The notes beneath the pieces were generated by a model that saw nothing but the letters and a program-made list of their open reading frames with translations, had not been told where the DNA came from and searched no databases. Positions 36,464-49,690 of a DNA stretch of 64,000 bases are shown in pieces. This DNA comes from Aquilaria yunnanensis (taxonomy: Eukaryota; Streptophyta; Magnoliopsida; Malvales; Thymelaeaceae), in the NCBI GenBank assembly GCA_039654915.1, contig CM077599.1:19904501-19968500 (forward strand). Direction: 5' to 3'. How positions within the stretch are numbered: position 1 is the first letter of the stretch; each line of letters starts with the position of its first letter. Position numbers and translations under genes: made by a program.

Positions 36464-39400
36464 ATGCCGGACCTCGGCAATCTCTCGCTCACCCCGTTCC
36501 TATCTCCCTCCCACTTCAGCAGCTTAAAACTTCTTCCACCCGATTCCGCCGATGTGCTCATTTCCTGCCCCGCTAATCCCGCCAAAACCCTAGCTCCTGA
36601 TTTTGATTGCGACCCGAGCTTTGGGCTGGGAGGAGAGGAGGGATGCAATGCGGCTGGAGTCAGACGGCTCAAGAAGGGGTTTAGCTGCAACACTTTGAAC
36701 AATTCTGTGAGAGATTGGTGTCAGAGGAAAATGGAATCTGGCGCTCCGGAGTCTCGCTGCTTCCTGCCGTTTCTAGTTGGGGCCAAGAAGATGGTACTAG
36801 CTTCATACTAACTACTACGATATTCTATAGGTTCATCATGGATTATTTTTTTGCCAGTGTGGTGCGGTTCGGGGTTTGACTTGAAAGTTCGGAGTTCAAT
36901 AGGCATTGCTGGGTCTGAAATTGCTGGATGCAAAAATGGGACGTTCGCTAAGTCTTATGGTTTCCTTGTCTGGCAATGGGTTTCCTGGAAAATTGTGGCT
37001 GTAATAAACTTCCCAGGGTTTTAGAGAAAGGGAATTGGATTTATTTGTTTGCCTTCTCATTTGTTGCTTGGATAAAGCTTCTAGTGTTTCTAGAAGGGAT
37101 GCGTTACTGTGTTTTGAGGGGAGGGAGAAGATATCATGTGAACAAGAAAATAGCTGACACCATTCGGTTATTCTATGTGAGACGTTATAATATCATGTGG
37201 AAAATGTATCTTAGCAGAGATTTCTGGTGGTTCTCTGTTGTTGAAGCTAGGAAATCGAGTTTTTTCTGTTCTATTGGCTTCGATGCTAGTGCTTAGCAAA
37301 AGAAGAGGATGTTAATATTTGCATTTTGATTGCTTTCAGATGATAAGAAGGAAAAGGAAAAGATTCATTTCCTTCCATTTTGCATGTTGTTCTAAGCATG
37401 ATGATGCTACATTATGTGGCATCTTGAAAAGGGCCTGGATGATTTCTGGGCTTGTGTGTAACATTACGTGGTATATTGCTTCGTGATGTTATATCCCTTG
37501 GCTGAAATGTTACCTTAGGGTAGTCTGAAGGTCTAGTTCGGGGTATACTAGCTACTAGGTCAGTTACTTTGGCTGAAATGTTACTTTAGGGTATATCGTT
37601 GACACTCTCATTTTATGCAATCTCTTCACACTGTTTTACATTTGCACGGTAACCTTGAACTTGGAAACTTCTTATTCTCCCTTTCTTTAAAGAATAATTT
37701 CGCAATCCATATTCCAGCTCTTGCTTTTTTGCAGATCCACGGAAAAAGTTGTACGGGTAGATCATATTCTGTTTTAGTCTCGTAACTATGTTGCACTCAG
37801 TCTATATCATTCTTTAATAGTATTTCTTTTTTTTTATTTTTTATTTTTTGCAATGCTAGATCGAGTGTCTTGCATGCAACAAGCTTGTCTACCCTGGGGA
37901 GGAGGTCTTGTGCTCTGTTCGTGGTTGTCAAGTAGTTTACCATTTAGAATGTGTGAAAGAAAGTTCTGGAATTCGCAGAGGGGCAAAGTTCAAATGTCCA
38001 CAGCATGTAAGGCCTAAACTTGCAGGTCAAGTTTTTTTTTTGGTTTCCCATGAAGACTTTTGAGGCCTAGCTTTCCTCTCATCCACTGGGAAAATAGATG
38101 CTTGGCTACTTTTATTTTTCTGGAGATGCTTTGCATTTTGCATGCCCATTCTGTTTTGAAGTAGCAAGATCTCTGTTACATTTAACTTATGATGGCAACA
38201 TTACTTAATCATTCCATTTATCTCTTATTGATTGTGTACATCTGTTTAAGTTCTTTGAAGGTTATATCTTTTTTATATTTGTTTTGTGCAAGTTTATGTT
38301 TTGTCAAGTCATGCCCTATTCCTCCTGATGAGGATGTGATTATATCAAATGCATTGAGCAACTACAGCGATGAATTTTTATCATGGCTTCGGGTCTGAAT
38401 TTAGAAGTTTGCTCCACGTGTTCTCTCTCTCTCTCAAACAAAAAATTCGAAGGTGTTTTAACAATTTCCTGTCTATACAATTAACATGACACACAATGTG
38501 GTGATAGCTGGGCCAATCGATGGAGACACATGATTCTTAATACGTGGAATCATGAAATCATTTTTCAGTTGTCTGTGACAGGAATGCACCTACTGCAACC
38601 AGAGATTACATTGGCGATGTCTGCGATGTCCAATAGCATCGCATGATAGATGTGCGCCATGGCCAGATGCGGTGATTCATCTTAAAGACCAACCAGGAAA
38701 AGCAATTTGCTGGAGGCACTCAACTAATTGGCGACTGGACAAGAAGGTCAATTTCTTCTCTCCTTCCTCAGGGTTATCTTATTTCTGGAGATTCTCTCTA
38801 TTATGACGCACTTTAGGAGGCTTTTTTCTTGTAATCAGGAAAAAACACCTGTTTTTATCATAATTGCTGGACACATTCCGTCAATCTTCCATCCAGCATA
38901 ATTATTTTGTAGTTCAATTATTTCACGAACTCACAACATGGGATGTCCAAATTTCCTGCTATGCATCTCGGAATAGACTAGTAATTTGTCGAATACCTAT
39001 CATAGTTTTATTGTTTCAACTCTGAAGCCTGATTGTCGTTGAATTTACTACCACTCAACTTCATAGGATTACTTTGAACTTTTGGCTCAAACAAGTTGGT
39101 AAATCAACTTAGAAAGGCCATAAGAATATGGATTGCACTATTTCACACAATAATAAGGCATTTTGCTGTCAATTTGATTTCATAGACTTTTAACATTGGG
39201 TTTATCTTTTCTAACAATGTCACCATGATAGAACGGTTAAAGTTACTTACACTATATGGGAAAAAGTAATTACAGAAGTACAACCTCCAATTGTCTCTTG
39301 TTCTAAATTAATCAAATCATATGAAGAATCATAAGGACCAAGGTTGTTCTGGTGCTTCTGTTCTTATATTCAATTCGACAGAAATGTTTTACTATTCTTG

Positions 39401-42400
39401 TATTTGTGACTGTTGTTTGTATTGTACGTGACTGGGCTGTTAAAGTTTAATGGATGTTGTTCAATTGATATTTCCAGTAAACCAATATTTCCAGACCAGT
39501 ACTCTTTTTGGTAAAAAGCACACCGCCAGTGGGTTAGGAAGAATTTCGTAGGCCAAAGGAGGTTGGCCTTCTTAATTGAAATAATTTTGAATTTTGGTGT
39601 TCACTCTTGTTTCTTGATATATCTTGGGTAACATCTCTTTTAGCAGCATAGGAAGAATCAGGTGTTTTGATGACAATTACCATCTATTTTTTTCCCTAAG
39701 GTTTTCTGCCCTTGAACTTTATGTTCCACTTCTTACTTTCTATTGATTAGGCAGCTGACTGGACAGATCTATTTGTTGAATGAGCAGAATGCAGTTGCTA
39801 CAAGTGATATACAGGTGAGAGTTGTTACCTTTTATATTTGCGCAAAAATCAGCCCTGGTGTTAGAAACAAGAAGCAATTAGTCTTTGAAGCTCAAATAGT
39901 GAAACATGTAAAGCTTAGAAATCTTTAACTTCTACAAAATGAGGCATGACAGGATCGTACAACATTTCTTATTTTGTTAGTTTTTATATTTGTATAATAA
40001 CTTAGCCTTGGTGTTTGAAAGAAAAAGCAATATAAGTTCAAATAGGGAAATGTTTACAGCCTAGAAGTGATTGGTCTGGCCTCTACAAAATAAGGCATGG
40101 CAGAGTCCTATGAACTTTTCTATATGATAATTAGTTCGCAGAAATGTTGTTTTTTGTGCTTGATGAATTCACTGAAGCGAGAGTGCAACTCCACTTGATC
40201 TTTTCAAACTCATTTACCCTTGAAATTAGGTGATAAAATAAATGAATGAGCTAAAAAAGGATTGCTGCCAACTTTTTGCAGTTCTGAAATCATCTGAACC
40301 TTGGTATACTCCTATTTTCCTAAAAGTTCTGCTTCTGAGCATAAGATATTGGTAATCTCTTTTAACATATGAAGAGAAATTATTATGCATGCATGCATTC
40401 CCAAACATGTAGACTTTAGAGCTATGCTGTGTATGAATATATGCACAAAATTTGTGCCTTGAAAATGTTATTATTAGTGGTTGATTGGACGAAGAAGATT
40501 CAGGACTTAGGGATTCCTGAAGAGGCTCCTTTTGTCAGATGGGTTGGACAAACAAGATCAATGCAACTAACCCTCACTAATATTTACCACTGGGAGTGCT
40601 TATGCCTTAAAAAGCAAAATGGGTTGAACTAGTAATCGTCAGAATTGACCCATTTGCTTAGATTCCTCATGTTTTATGTTAGCCACTTTACTGTCTATTA
40701 ATTTTCTTTTTCCAATTATTGAGCTTGTGGGTCGGTTGTTTCTGAAAAGACAATTTGTATTTGACATTAGAGGTCAATGAGTTATATAATAATCTGTATA
40801 ATCCAAGGTATGTTGCCATTTGAATTTTCAACAGCCAGTGGCACTAAAATCATGTTTATGTTAAGAGTACTTGTTCCCTGAAGTGAAGTGTAGGAAAGAA
40901 TATGGTACCCAACATGGGTCACGGCTGCAGTTTGCTCTCCACCAAAATTGGTTGAAGTGAACTAGGAAAGAGTTACACTCCCTATATTTGAAAGTAAAAT
41001 ACTTATTATTTCCATAAAATTTAAGGATATTATGTTATATCTCAATCTTTAATGTGGTCTTTCCTTCGACTCCCTTATGTGCACAACATGAGTGTTGCCT
41101 TGGTATTTTACTACATAGTGTATAGTTGAAGGGGATATGACAAATAAATGCCTGTGCCATTCACTTCAGAATGAAAAAATTCTAAAAGTGAATATATATA
41201 TATACCCCTTTTCACACCAAAAAACAGAAAGAAACAAAGAAAAAAAAAAGCGTATTCTGGGATGAAGAGGGCACTAGAATATAGACAATAATATATTTCT
41301 TTTATTCTTTTCTGTGTACATTTATAAATTGTTCTGTGCATTATGCCACCTAAATTCTCTATGATGCATGTTTAGGAAATTTTCAGTCGGTTACCTCTAC
41401 CTTACATTGATGAAGAGTTCAAGATTGATTTGACATGGAGAGAATTAACAGAGAATAAATTGGAGCCACCTCCATATGTCCACATCAGACGTAGTATCCT
41501 AAAAGTTCTGTTTCATTCATTTGAATTTGAGTTCATTGATTTGAAGGGGAATCTCGAATTTTTTTGGTCTTAAAGAAGTTGAATCAATGTTTCTATATTG
41601 AAGATCGTGGCTGCCCAGTTTTGATTAGAGGTGGAAGTTTTAAGTAATAGTTGAGATATGTTGCATTTAAAGGACCCGCCTTAATTGATGTTAGATGTTT
41701 ACCTGGTGAAGAAGAAGCGCGATGATGTGAATGGTGATATTGGCTGCCTGAATTGTAGTTCAATCTGCTCTGAAAACTGTGTGTGCAGGTAAGATCTGAA
41801 TTTCTTCCATTATTGTAATATTAAGGTCCGTCCCAAATTGTTTATCACTGTTCCTACTTTTTTGTCACAAAATGATTGTCACTTTTCTCTAATAATATTC
41901 TTCCAAATATACCCTTCCCATTGTATAAAGTTTATTAATGGTCATTATTGTAGTTATACTAGTTGGTAAAGTGTAACATTGGGTAAACATATTTAATATG
42001 CTTGTGTTGCACAACATCAATAAAATTTACAAAAAAGTCAAGTGAATCATTTTGGGAAGGAGAGAGTATTTCTTTTCAGCTGAAATTATTGCAATATTTT
42101 TCGGATAAATCAATTTGTGTGTTCTCATATACAAGTGCATGTGACAAGATGCATAGACGTGTATGCACATGTGCCTTCCCGTGATATGTATACACACATA
42201 TACACACATATTACAGACATGCTCAGTTACTCGCCAGTGAATTTATCTTTAAACACTTTCCTTTCCAACGATCTGTTGTAACTGTTGGCTTCTAAGCTAA
42301 TTAATCAATGAGTTCTGAAAAAAGCATGCTTGTGCTATCATTAGGGTTCAGTGCATAAGCTGCTCAAAGGCTTGTGGTTGCCCTGAAACATGTACCAACA

Positions 42401-45400
42401 GGCCCTTCCGCAAGGAGAAAAAGATGAGGATTGTCATGGTAAGGAATATCTTCTGTTCAATGTCTCATCTATTAAATTCGAGGCACGTTTACATGGATGC
42501 ATTTGCATGGAATCACAGTCGTAATTCATTCTGGTTCTTAACTGAAAGGATTACAGCAAATTCCAATTCGTGCAACCAAGGAAACAAGACCCTTGGTTTA
42601 CATTTTATATGCAAGGTTCCGAGGTTCTGGTTTCCAATGTTGGTTTAAAAGTTCACTTAAAAATGTAAAAAGATAGAAATTTAATTCTCAATATCACCTT
42701 GGCAACAACGATCTTGTCCTTTTCAGACTGAACTTTGTGGATGGGGAGCAGAGGCTGCTGAGTCAATTAAAAAAGGAGACTTCATAATTGAGTATATTGG
42801 TGAAGGTTGTTATACTCATTGGTATCTTTTAAATAGAAGCAATCTTACTCTGCTGTAGCTTTATGATCGATTCTTAATTAGGTTATTCCTTAATTGCAAA
42901 GTAGAGATGTTATTGACAATAAAATTTTTCTCAAACTTGGTAAATATTTGCTTTTTTTTATAGTCCTTGTGTCTGATGAAAGAAATGGAGCTGCATTTTC
43001 TGTCAGATAAGCATCTAAATGAACCATGGCTGGGTTTGCAAAAGCCACCATTGAAAGATGTGGTTTGTTTCTTGATATGCTGTGCTATTTCTACGGTTTA
43101 CTATGATCAATTCTTGATGAACACTTTCTGTGCATGTGAAGTCAATGGAATGGCTAATCCATCAATAGAACATGATGTGTACACCTGCCCACGAATCACA
43201 CTGGACAGGAAGGCGAAATCTAATTAAACGATTATAAGTGTAATCTATGAATGGATTTGTCATATGCTTTTAAACTGGCCGTTGGGAACTAAGTTGTCTG
43301 CAACATGCAGGAAAGTCTTCAATGGCAAAGTTACCGATCTATTTCTATTTTTATAAAAGAAATATTGAATAGGTGCTCAGTAATTATTTTTTATATATAT
43401 TTTAAGGAATGAGACATAATTGCATAAAATTTCTTTCCCTGCTTGAAGGTTAAACTCTTCCTCGACAAATTGAGTTGTCTTAAAAAAATCTCGGTCGCCC
43501 CATAGCAAAATCACCGTTATTTCCTTATCATTTACTTCTTAATTATTCATCTATGAATAGTGCCAAATTTTGTTCTCTGTTTGCTTTTTACTGTATCCCA
43601 ACTAAATGGCTGTTTACGTTTTAAATTTTCAGTAATTGATGATGCTGAATGTGAACGAAGGCTTTGGGACATGAAATACAAAGGTGTGGAGAATTTTTAC
43701 ATGTGTGAAATTCGTAAAGACTTCACAATAGATGCAACTTTCAAGGGCAACTTATCGCGTTTTCTCAATCACAGTTGTGAACCGAACTGTATTCTGGAAA
43801 AGTGGTTAGTAGTTGCATTTTCTTCTGTTTTCTAAAAGTAGAGCATCATAAGAATTTTTGTCTTATGTGCAATAGGAAAGGATTTAATAATGAGATGCTT
43901 GCAGTCGATGAAAATGGCATTCTACATGGATAAATACCAGCATATGCTGGTTATTATTTGATTGCTGAAAAATAAAGTTGGTATTGGTCGCTGTACTCAT
44001 TCTCTGAATTCGGGCAACTTTTTTGGGGGAGTCTTCTTTTTCCTTTTTTATATTTCTTTTCAAGGAATAAAACCCCTTTCAAGGTAATTGAGATGCAACT
44101 ATTTTCTGAAACTGTATCGAACTGCGCTTTTAGCTCTCTTATCCTGGAGTGATACCCATGGCTCTATTTTAAATGTTATAAAAGTATTCTTGATTAAATT
44201 ATATGCTTGAGTTTATGTTACAAAGCATGGCGGCCTAAGTTAGGATGGTAATAGAAGAAAACTGATCACTATTACATTCTTTTTGCTTGAATTATTTGAA
44301 CATTGGGGAAAATAATGGCTGTTCTGATCTGACTGGTTTGTTTTGTTCTCATGGTTATAAGCCAGTTAATGTTGAGTTGCACGAAAGTGCTCTCCTGTTA
44401 TATGTTTTCTTTTTCTGCTTTTCTTTCCTTTTCTGCGCTTTCTTTATATTCGATCTTTGCATTGATGATGGACTCCGGAAAAAGCTAACTCATACTTGAT
44501 TCTTGTTTGGGAAAAACGAAGAGGAAGAAATGCTGATTTCTTCCTTTTATTTTGCTAGTTTCTTTCTTTCATCTATCAAATGTATTCCTGTCCAAAATTT
44601 ACTCCATTCTTTATTGTTCTACGAATCTGCACATATATTTTGGTCAGAAGAATCAAGTTCTTACCTATATCCTTGGTTTCATGAAAGTTTCCGGTTTGTC
44701 AGGTTATCTTCACATTTGGTGTCTTAGGGACTCTGAATAGCACATTTGGATGCCTATATTCACTTTTGTGCTTTGTGGATGTATTTCCTGTTCTTGACTG
44801 GTCTATTGAGTTGGACTGAAACTTAACATAAAACAAAACATTAGAATCTCATGAAAGTCTCAGGATTGTTAGTTATATATCTGCAAATAGTTGATTAGTT
44901 GCTATACTGTTGGACAAGATGTTTATTTGCTAAAGCATTATAACAGCAGAATTCAATTTGCATTGTCAATGTATGAGCTAGTCAATTTGTTATTTTTATT
45001 AGGCATGTTGAAGGGGAGACCCGTATAGGCGTGTTTGCCACTCGATCTATAGCAGCTGGAGAGCCTTTGACATACGATTACAGGTATTTATTGATCATAA
45101 TACAACTCAAACAATCCTAGTTGATCAATTTTATCTCATGCTTATTCCTTGACCTTTATACCTATGAATATGATCAAGGATTTTATTAAAGATTAGTTGT
45201 AATCTATGAAAAGGGCTATCTTGCATATAAAAACTGAAAGTAAGACATGGGTTGCTGAAGCTAGTCATGTTCTAACCACTAAGAATTTTTAGATCTAATT
45301 TGAGTTCAGATACATGATTGGTTTGGTCTGATGCTGTAGAACCATATCTTGCACTACACTATCAATATGTGAACATCAAGTCAATTAATTGGTTGAAATT

Positions 45401-45743
45401 GGGTGAAAACCAGAAAGCATTGTAGACTAGTATAAGAGGCTCCGTACTCTTATATAGGGAAAGTTTGATTTTGCAATTTCTTTGTACATTAGAATTGATG
45501 GTGAGTGCCAAGATCAGGCGTGTGAGTTTTGATTACGATTGTGAATTGGGTGTGTTGTTGCATTCTTCTTCTTTTCACAGGTTTGTGCAGTTTGGACCAG
45601 AGGTGAAGTGCAATTGCGGTGCTTCCAAATGTCAAGGCTATCTTGGTGGTGGCAAAAGAAAGGTCGTATATAAGCCAAATCTGTGCTGGGGTTCAAAACG
45701 CAGGAGATCGACAGCTGCCTGTTTGGCCATTGTTGCTGCCTGA
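36464..45743 (+). CDS. ASHR3: ASHR3-type PHD-SET histone H3K36 methyltransferase
   Basis: Exons 36464-36793, 37860-38006, 38582-38746, 39788-39814, 41376-41493, 41695-41788, 42345-42438, 42727-42805, 43633-43804, 45003-45083 and 45581-45743 give 489 aa in phase, near the Arabidopsis length. A conserved FLPFLVGAKKM precedes a PHD-like Cys/His region (about 113-190). An AWS domain (about 279-315, paired Cys) leads to the SET domain (about 316-437) with GWGAEA, EYIGE, RFLNHSCEPNC (NHSC at 397-400) and LTYDYR. Post-SET is CNCGASKCQGYLG (446-458). All catalytic-core motifs are intact. Family knowledge: ASHR3/SDG4 methylates H3K36 and acts in stamen and root-meristem development. The short exon 4 is the least certain: an acceptor at 39755 would add 11 aa. 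The donor after exon 8 (GGTTGT) is weak. Introns reach 1.6 kb. Confidence 0.93.
39835..40115. repeat. Degenerate tandem duplication in ASHR3 intron 4
   Basis: Two adjacent versions of about 150 bp share the order 'CCTTGGTGTT-AGAAGCAA-GCTCAAATAG-TTTACAGCCT-CTCTACAAAAT-AGGCATG(A/G)CAG' with about 75% identity by eye. It lies wholly inside the intron. Confidence 0.5.
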
Positions 45744-46303
45744 GGTCACTTGTCGTTTTAGGAGTTTTGGTTTCACGGGTGTACAAAATATTAAGATCAT
45801 CTCACAATGACGGAAGAAGCACAGGAGAAAAGAGATGAAATGAAGGAAGAAGAAAAGAAAAGTGGCCAGTCAAGTGCAAGTGCGAGTGGAACTAAGCATT
45901 CATTGAAAACGGTTTCTTGAATTAGAGTTAACCCGGACGACGACGCTGAGTTCACCTTTCAACACGCCAAGTAACGCTTTTGGGATATACTCAAGAGTCA
46001 AGTGTACTAGTATTTCGTTTTGTTGAGTTGCTCAGTTGTGATATGCACATACTACGTACCAATTAAGAGGCTTTGCTTGATTCATTTACTGAGAATAATG
46101 GTTCTAAATTCTAATCAAGTCTTCTTAAGTGCATGGCTTTTAAAAAATATGAAGGCTTGCCACGTATAAACAGCCAATGTCGGCTATGAGCAATGATGTT
46201 ATCAACTTCATTCCAAATATCCCTAGTTACTCAAAAGTTATCCTCTTTTATTGATAGCAATTAAGTTATGGCTTTATTTCTTTTACAATTTCTTATAAAA
46301 ATA

Positions 46304-47712
46304 GGCCTAAGTCCATATTTACTCCCTCAACTATGTCAACTTGGACACATATCCCCTTCAGTTTTAACTTGGCTGAACTTAGCCCTTAAACTTCACAAAA
46401 TGGAACATTTAGCCCCTCCAAGGGATGGTGTCCTTTTTTCTGTGAGAGTGGCCCAATAGAAATGAGTTAGCTGAAATTGGTCTAGATTGAATATGCAATA
46501 GGGATACAAACTTTGTGAGTAATTAAACCCATAATGGAGTGTTCTCTTGTATTCATCTCCCTAAGCACCAAGCCCCCATCTCTATCACCAATTGAGGATG
46601 CCTAACAAAGCCTAGCTCTTTATGTTCTTTCATCAATTTCTGATTCGGGTTTAGCTGTTTGTACGACCATGGGAAGAACCTTTCAAGTTGAAGTGCCTAT
46701 CAATGGCACTGTCAGTACAAAACAAATCCCCTTTTGGTACATCTCACATTAGTTATGCTCTAATAACAAACACATTATCATACGTACTTCCTATTTATCA
46801 CAAAGAATAAGCTAAGCTAGGCTAGGCATAAATGCAATTGCAAGATAGAGCCATCAAGAGCACTGCCACTTGCTCGTTTTCATTTAACTTCTGCAGTTGT
46901 TTCTCCACCATCGACTACCACATCACTGCTTCTTTTCCCAAAGCCCACAATGTCTGCTTTAGATTATCGCTAATTTTACTGCCACAACCTGATCCACCAT
47001 TGCTATTGCTATTACTACTATTGCCCTTGTCGTATCTCTTTGACTTCTTATCTTCTCCTTTACTTATCTCCAGAATTGCCTGTCTCTTCTGCTACTCTTA
47101 ATCCCGCATGCATTAAATAATAATTGCGGCAAGTGGAAATCTGAATTAGATCGGTCATTGGGGGTTTTGATCCACAATATTAATCGAATTTGAAATTAAG
47201 GAAGCAAATGAAATGATCAATGATATATCTTTAGGCCATTTGGTTTGCCTTTCTGTAGAGGGATTTTTTAGGTATCGCAATCCACACAAGTTTTTTTCAC
47301 CCTTGTTATGGGCTTGTTTTGGGGTTTTGCTATACTCTTCCAAATTCGATCGCCGCAAAAAATAGAATTAGACACCAAACATGTTAGACTTGAAGCAGAA
47401 TCGAAAACCCTAAATGATGAAAGCGGTAGAGGTAGGTCTTCATGCTTAGAGAGATGAACATAAAGATAACACCCATGTATGAGTTTAATTACTTACAAAG
47501 TCTATATCTATCTTGCATGTTTGATTTGGACTAGTTTTAGCTAATTCATTTCAGTTGGGTCACTCTCAATAATGGAGAAAAGTTACACCGTCTCTTAAAA
47601 GCGCTAAATGTCCCATTTTGTGAAGTTTAAGGGCTGAGTTCGCTCGAGTTGAAGTTGAAGGGGTTGTGTGTCTGGGTTGACAAAGTCGAGGGGGTAAATA
47701 AGAATTTTGGCC
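46304..47712. mobile_element. MULE-like element, 1.4 kb, 10-bp target duplication
   Basis: The terminal inverted repeats begin GGCCTAAGTCCATATTTACT (left) and GGCCAAAATTCTTATTTACC (right, reverse complement). They remain alignable for about 150 bp (AGCCCTTAAACTTCACAAAA in both). The flanks TATAAAAATA and TATAGAAATA form a 10-bp duplication with one change. No transposase is visible; the core (46510-47400) is less AT-rich and may include captured host sequence. It sits 560 bp after the ASHR3 stop codon. Confidence 0.8.
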
Positions 47713-48012
47713 TATAGAAATATGAACTTTTCGAATAAAAATGATATTTTAAAGCTATTCATTCATCTTATATTATTTGTACCACTTTTCATTTTTTGAG
47801 TCATCCCAAATTTTTTGCACTATTTTCTTATTTAATAAACTTCTCACACATAATTTACCATAACACCCTCTTCTCAACCTTCTTTTTAAAACTTAAATAT
47901 ACAAAACATTCTAAGAGTTTTTGATAACTGTACGACCTCCAGACCTCTCAACTAAATCCCTAACCTTCATCTCCCTTCTCTGGACCAAAGTGATCTATTA
48001 ACACAAAGCTTA

Positions 48013-48686
48013 GGACCAATTCGTTTTAAGAACCTAGTTCATTTTAACTTAAGTTAATCGATTTATTTTTATTTTTATATTTTTTTTATCTGAAATCAAT
48101 TTTATTTAAAAGTCAATATTGTGTAGTTGTAATAATCCATTTAAAAGTAAATTTTTATGATGTTGTTAAATTTTTATAAAATTTTCTTTTTTAATGCCTT
48201 AAAGTAGAAAAATTCATTAAAATTTAGTAAAGTTACAAAAAATTATATTTCCAATGGATTATTGCAGTTACATAACATTGTTATTTAATTAAAATTAGTT
48301 CAAGGTAAAAAAGATATAAGAATAAAAATATGTTATTTTGAAGTCAATTGACTTAAGTTGAAATAAACTGGATGTAAATCAACTGACTTATTTTTACTTT
48401 TACATTTTTTTTTCCTGAAAATTAATTTTATTTAAAATTTAATATTATGTAGATGTAATAATCTATTTAAAAATAAATTTTCATGATCTCATTAAATTTT
48501 TATAAATTTTTCATTTTTAATACGTAAAGGTGAAAAAAATCTATAAAAACTTAATAAAATTATAAAAATTATATTTTCAATGAATTACTGTACTTACATA
48601 ATATTGACTTTTAATTAAAATTAATTTAAAATAAAAAATACGTAAAAATAAAAATGAACCATTTTAAATTCTTAAAATAAACTGTG
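48013..48686. mobile_element. Composite of two foldback MITE units
   Basis: Two units in direct tandem (about 48013-48370 and 48370-48686) each repeat the palindromic layout of the MITE at 32603-32945. Shared phrases include TCAATTTTATTTAAAAGTCAAT and ATGATGTTGTTAAATTTTTAT-like sequence and its inverted copy. The outer flanks are TTA on both sides (48010-48012, 48687-48689). Either one MITE inserted next to another or a unit was duplicated. Confidence 0.65.
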
Positions 48687-48689
48687 TTA

Positions 48690-49250
48690 ATCTCTTTGTC
48701 GATCGCCGGCAAGTCTAGACTGAGATTCCACTGAAGTGCCTGTGAAGACCGACTTCGAGCTCAATCTCTTCGTCCCTCGCCTGCGCCACCTTAGGGCACG
48801 CATCCAAAGGCAGGGATGGAGGCCGAAGACAGAGAGGAAAGCCGAAGGCGAGGACGAAGGCCGAAGACGGAAGCGAAAGCTCAGACAAAGGCCGAAGGCT
48901 AGATCAAAGGCAGTGAAGGAGGCCGAAGACGGAATCAAAGGCAGTGACGGAGGCCGAAGACGGAATCGAAGGCTGAGACCAAGATGGAATCGAAGGCTGA
49001 GATGGAATCAAAGATGGAATCAGAGGTGTCATGGGTTTGTGAGGCTCGGAGGTCGCCGCGTCGTGGATTCATCGAGACTAGTCTGGAATCGGCTCCAATT
49101 GCTTTCTCTTTTCTTTGTTTGTTTTTGGGGAATGTGTGATCTCTATTTTCCTGTTTTCAAGTGAGAGGCGGAGGCGGCGCACCAGGTTTGGTGGTGTAGG
49201 CCGTGCGGCAGCTGGGGGAGAAAGAAAGTATAGAGCAAGGGTAAAAATGG
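48690..49250. repeat. GC-rich stretch with GGAGGCCGAAGACGGAATC tandem repeats
   Basis: Imperfect copies of about 24-36 bp (GGAGGCCGAAGACGGAATC, AAAGGCAGTGA) fill 48810-49020. The 142-codon frame across it is Arg/Lys low-complexity without a domain. I do not accept it as a gene. Confidence 0.55.
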
Positions 49251-49690
49251 AAATATATATATCATTTTATTTTATTTTTTTTATCTTTATGCCATATATA
49301 AATGGTGGAAATATTGTTGGGTGGTGGATTTATAGTTTATAAGTGTAATTTTTAAGAATATCTTAAAATATAAATTAATATAAATATATTTGAGTCAAAT
49401 TTAAATAGAAAGAAATTTAAGGCCAAATTTCAGAAGATGATAGGGGTAGTAGTGAACAGATGGACGTATCAAGTAGTTGACGTTGAAGTCAGTAAGCCAC
49501 ACATATCGGGCTTCTTCCGGTTCGGTCTCTAGAAATTAGTTGACCATGGCAAGGTCAGAAATTGCCGACTAATCAATTCAAGGCTGCCCTCTCACCAATC
49601 GGCTAGAAGCAGCTTACAGCAATTCATAACCTGCTAATACCCTCGAAGAAAATCAAAATTCAGAATTAAAACCCCCAACTTGTTCAGGGG

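Noticed and set aside
36976..37296. 106-codon plus-strand frame in ASHR3 intron 1
   Set aside because: Lies inside an intron between well-supported exons and resembles no protein.
48736..49164. 142-codon Arg/Lys-rich frame
   Set aside because: Follows a 24-36-bp tandem repeat; composition is repeat-driven and no domain is seen.
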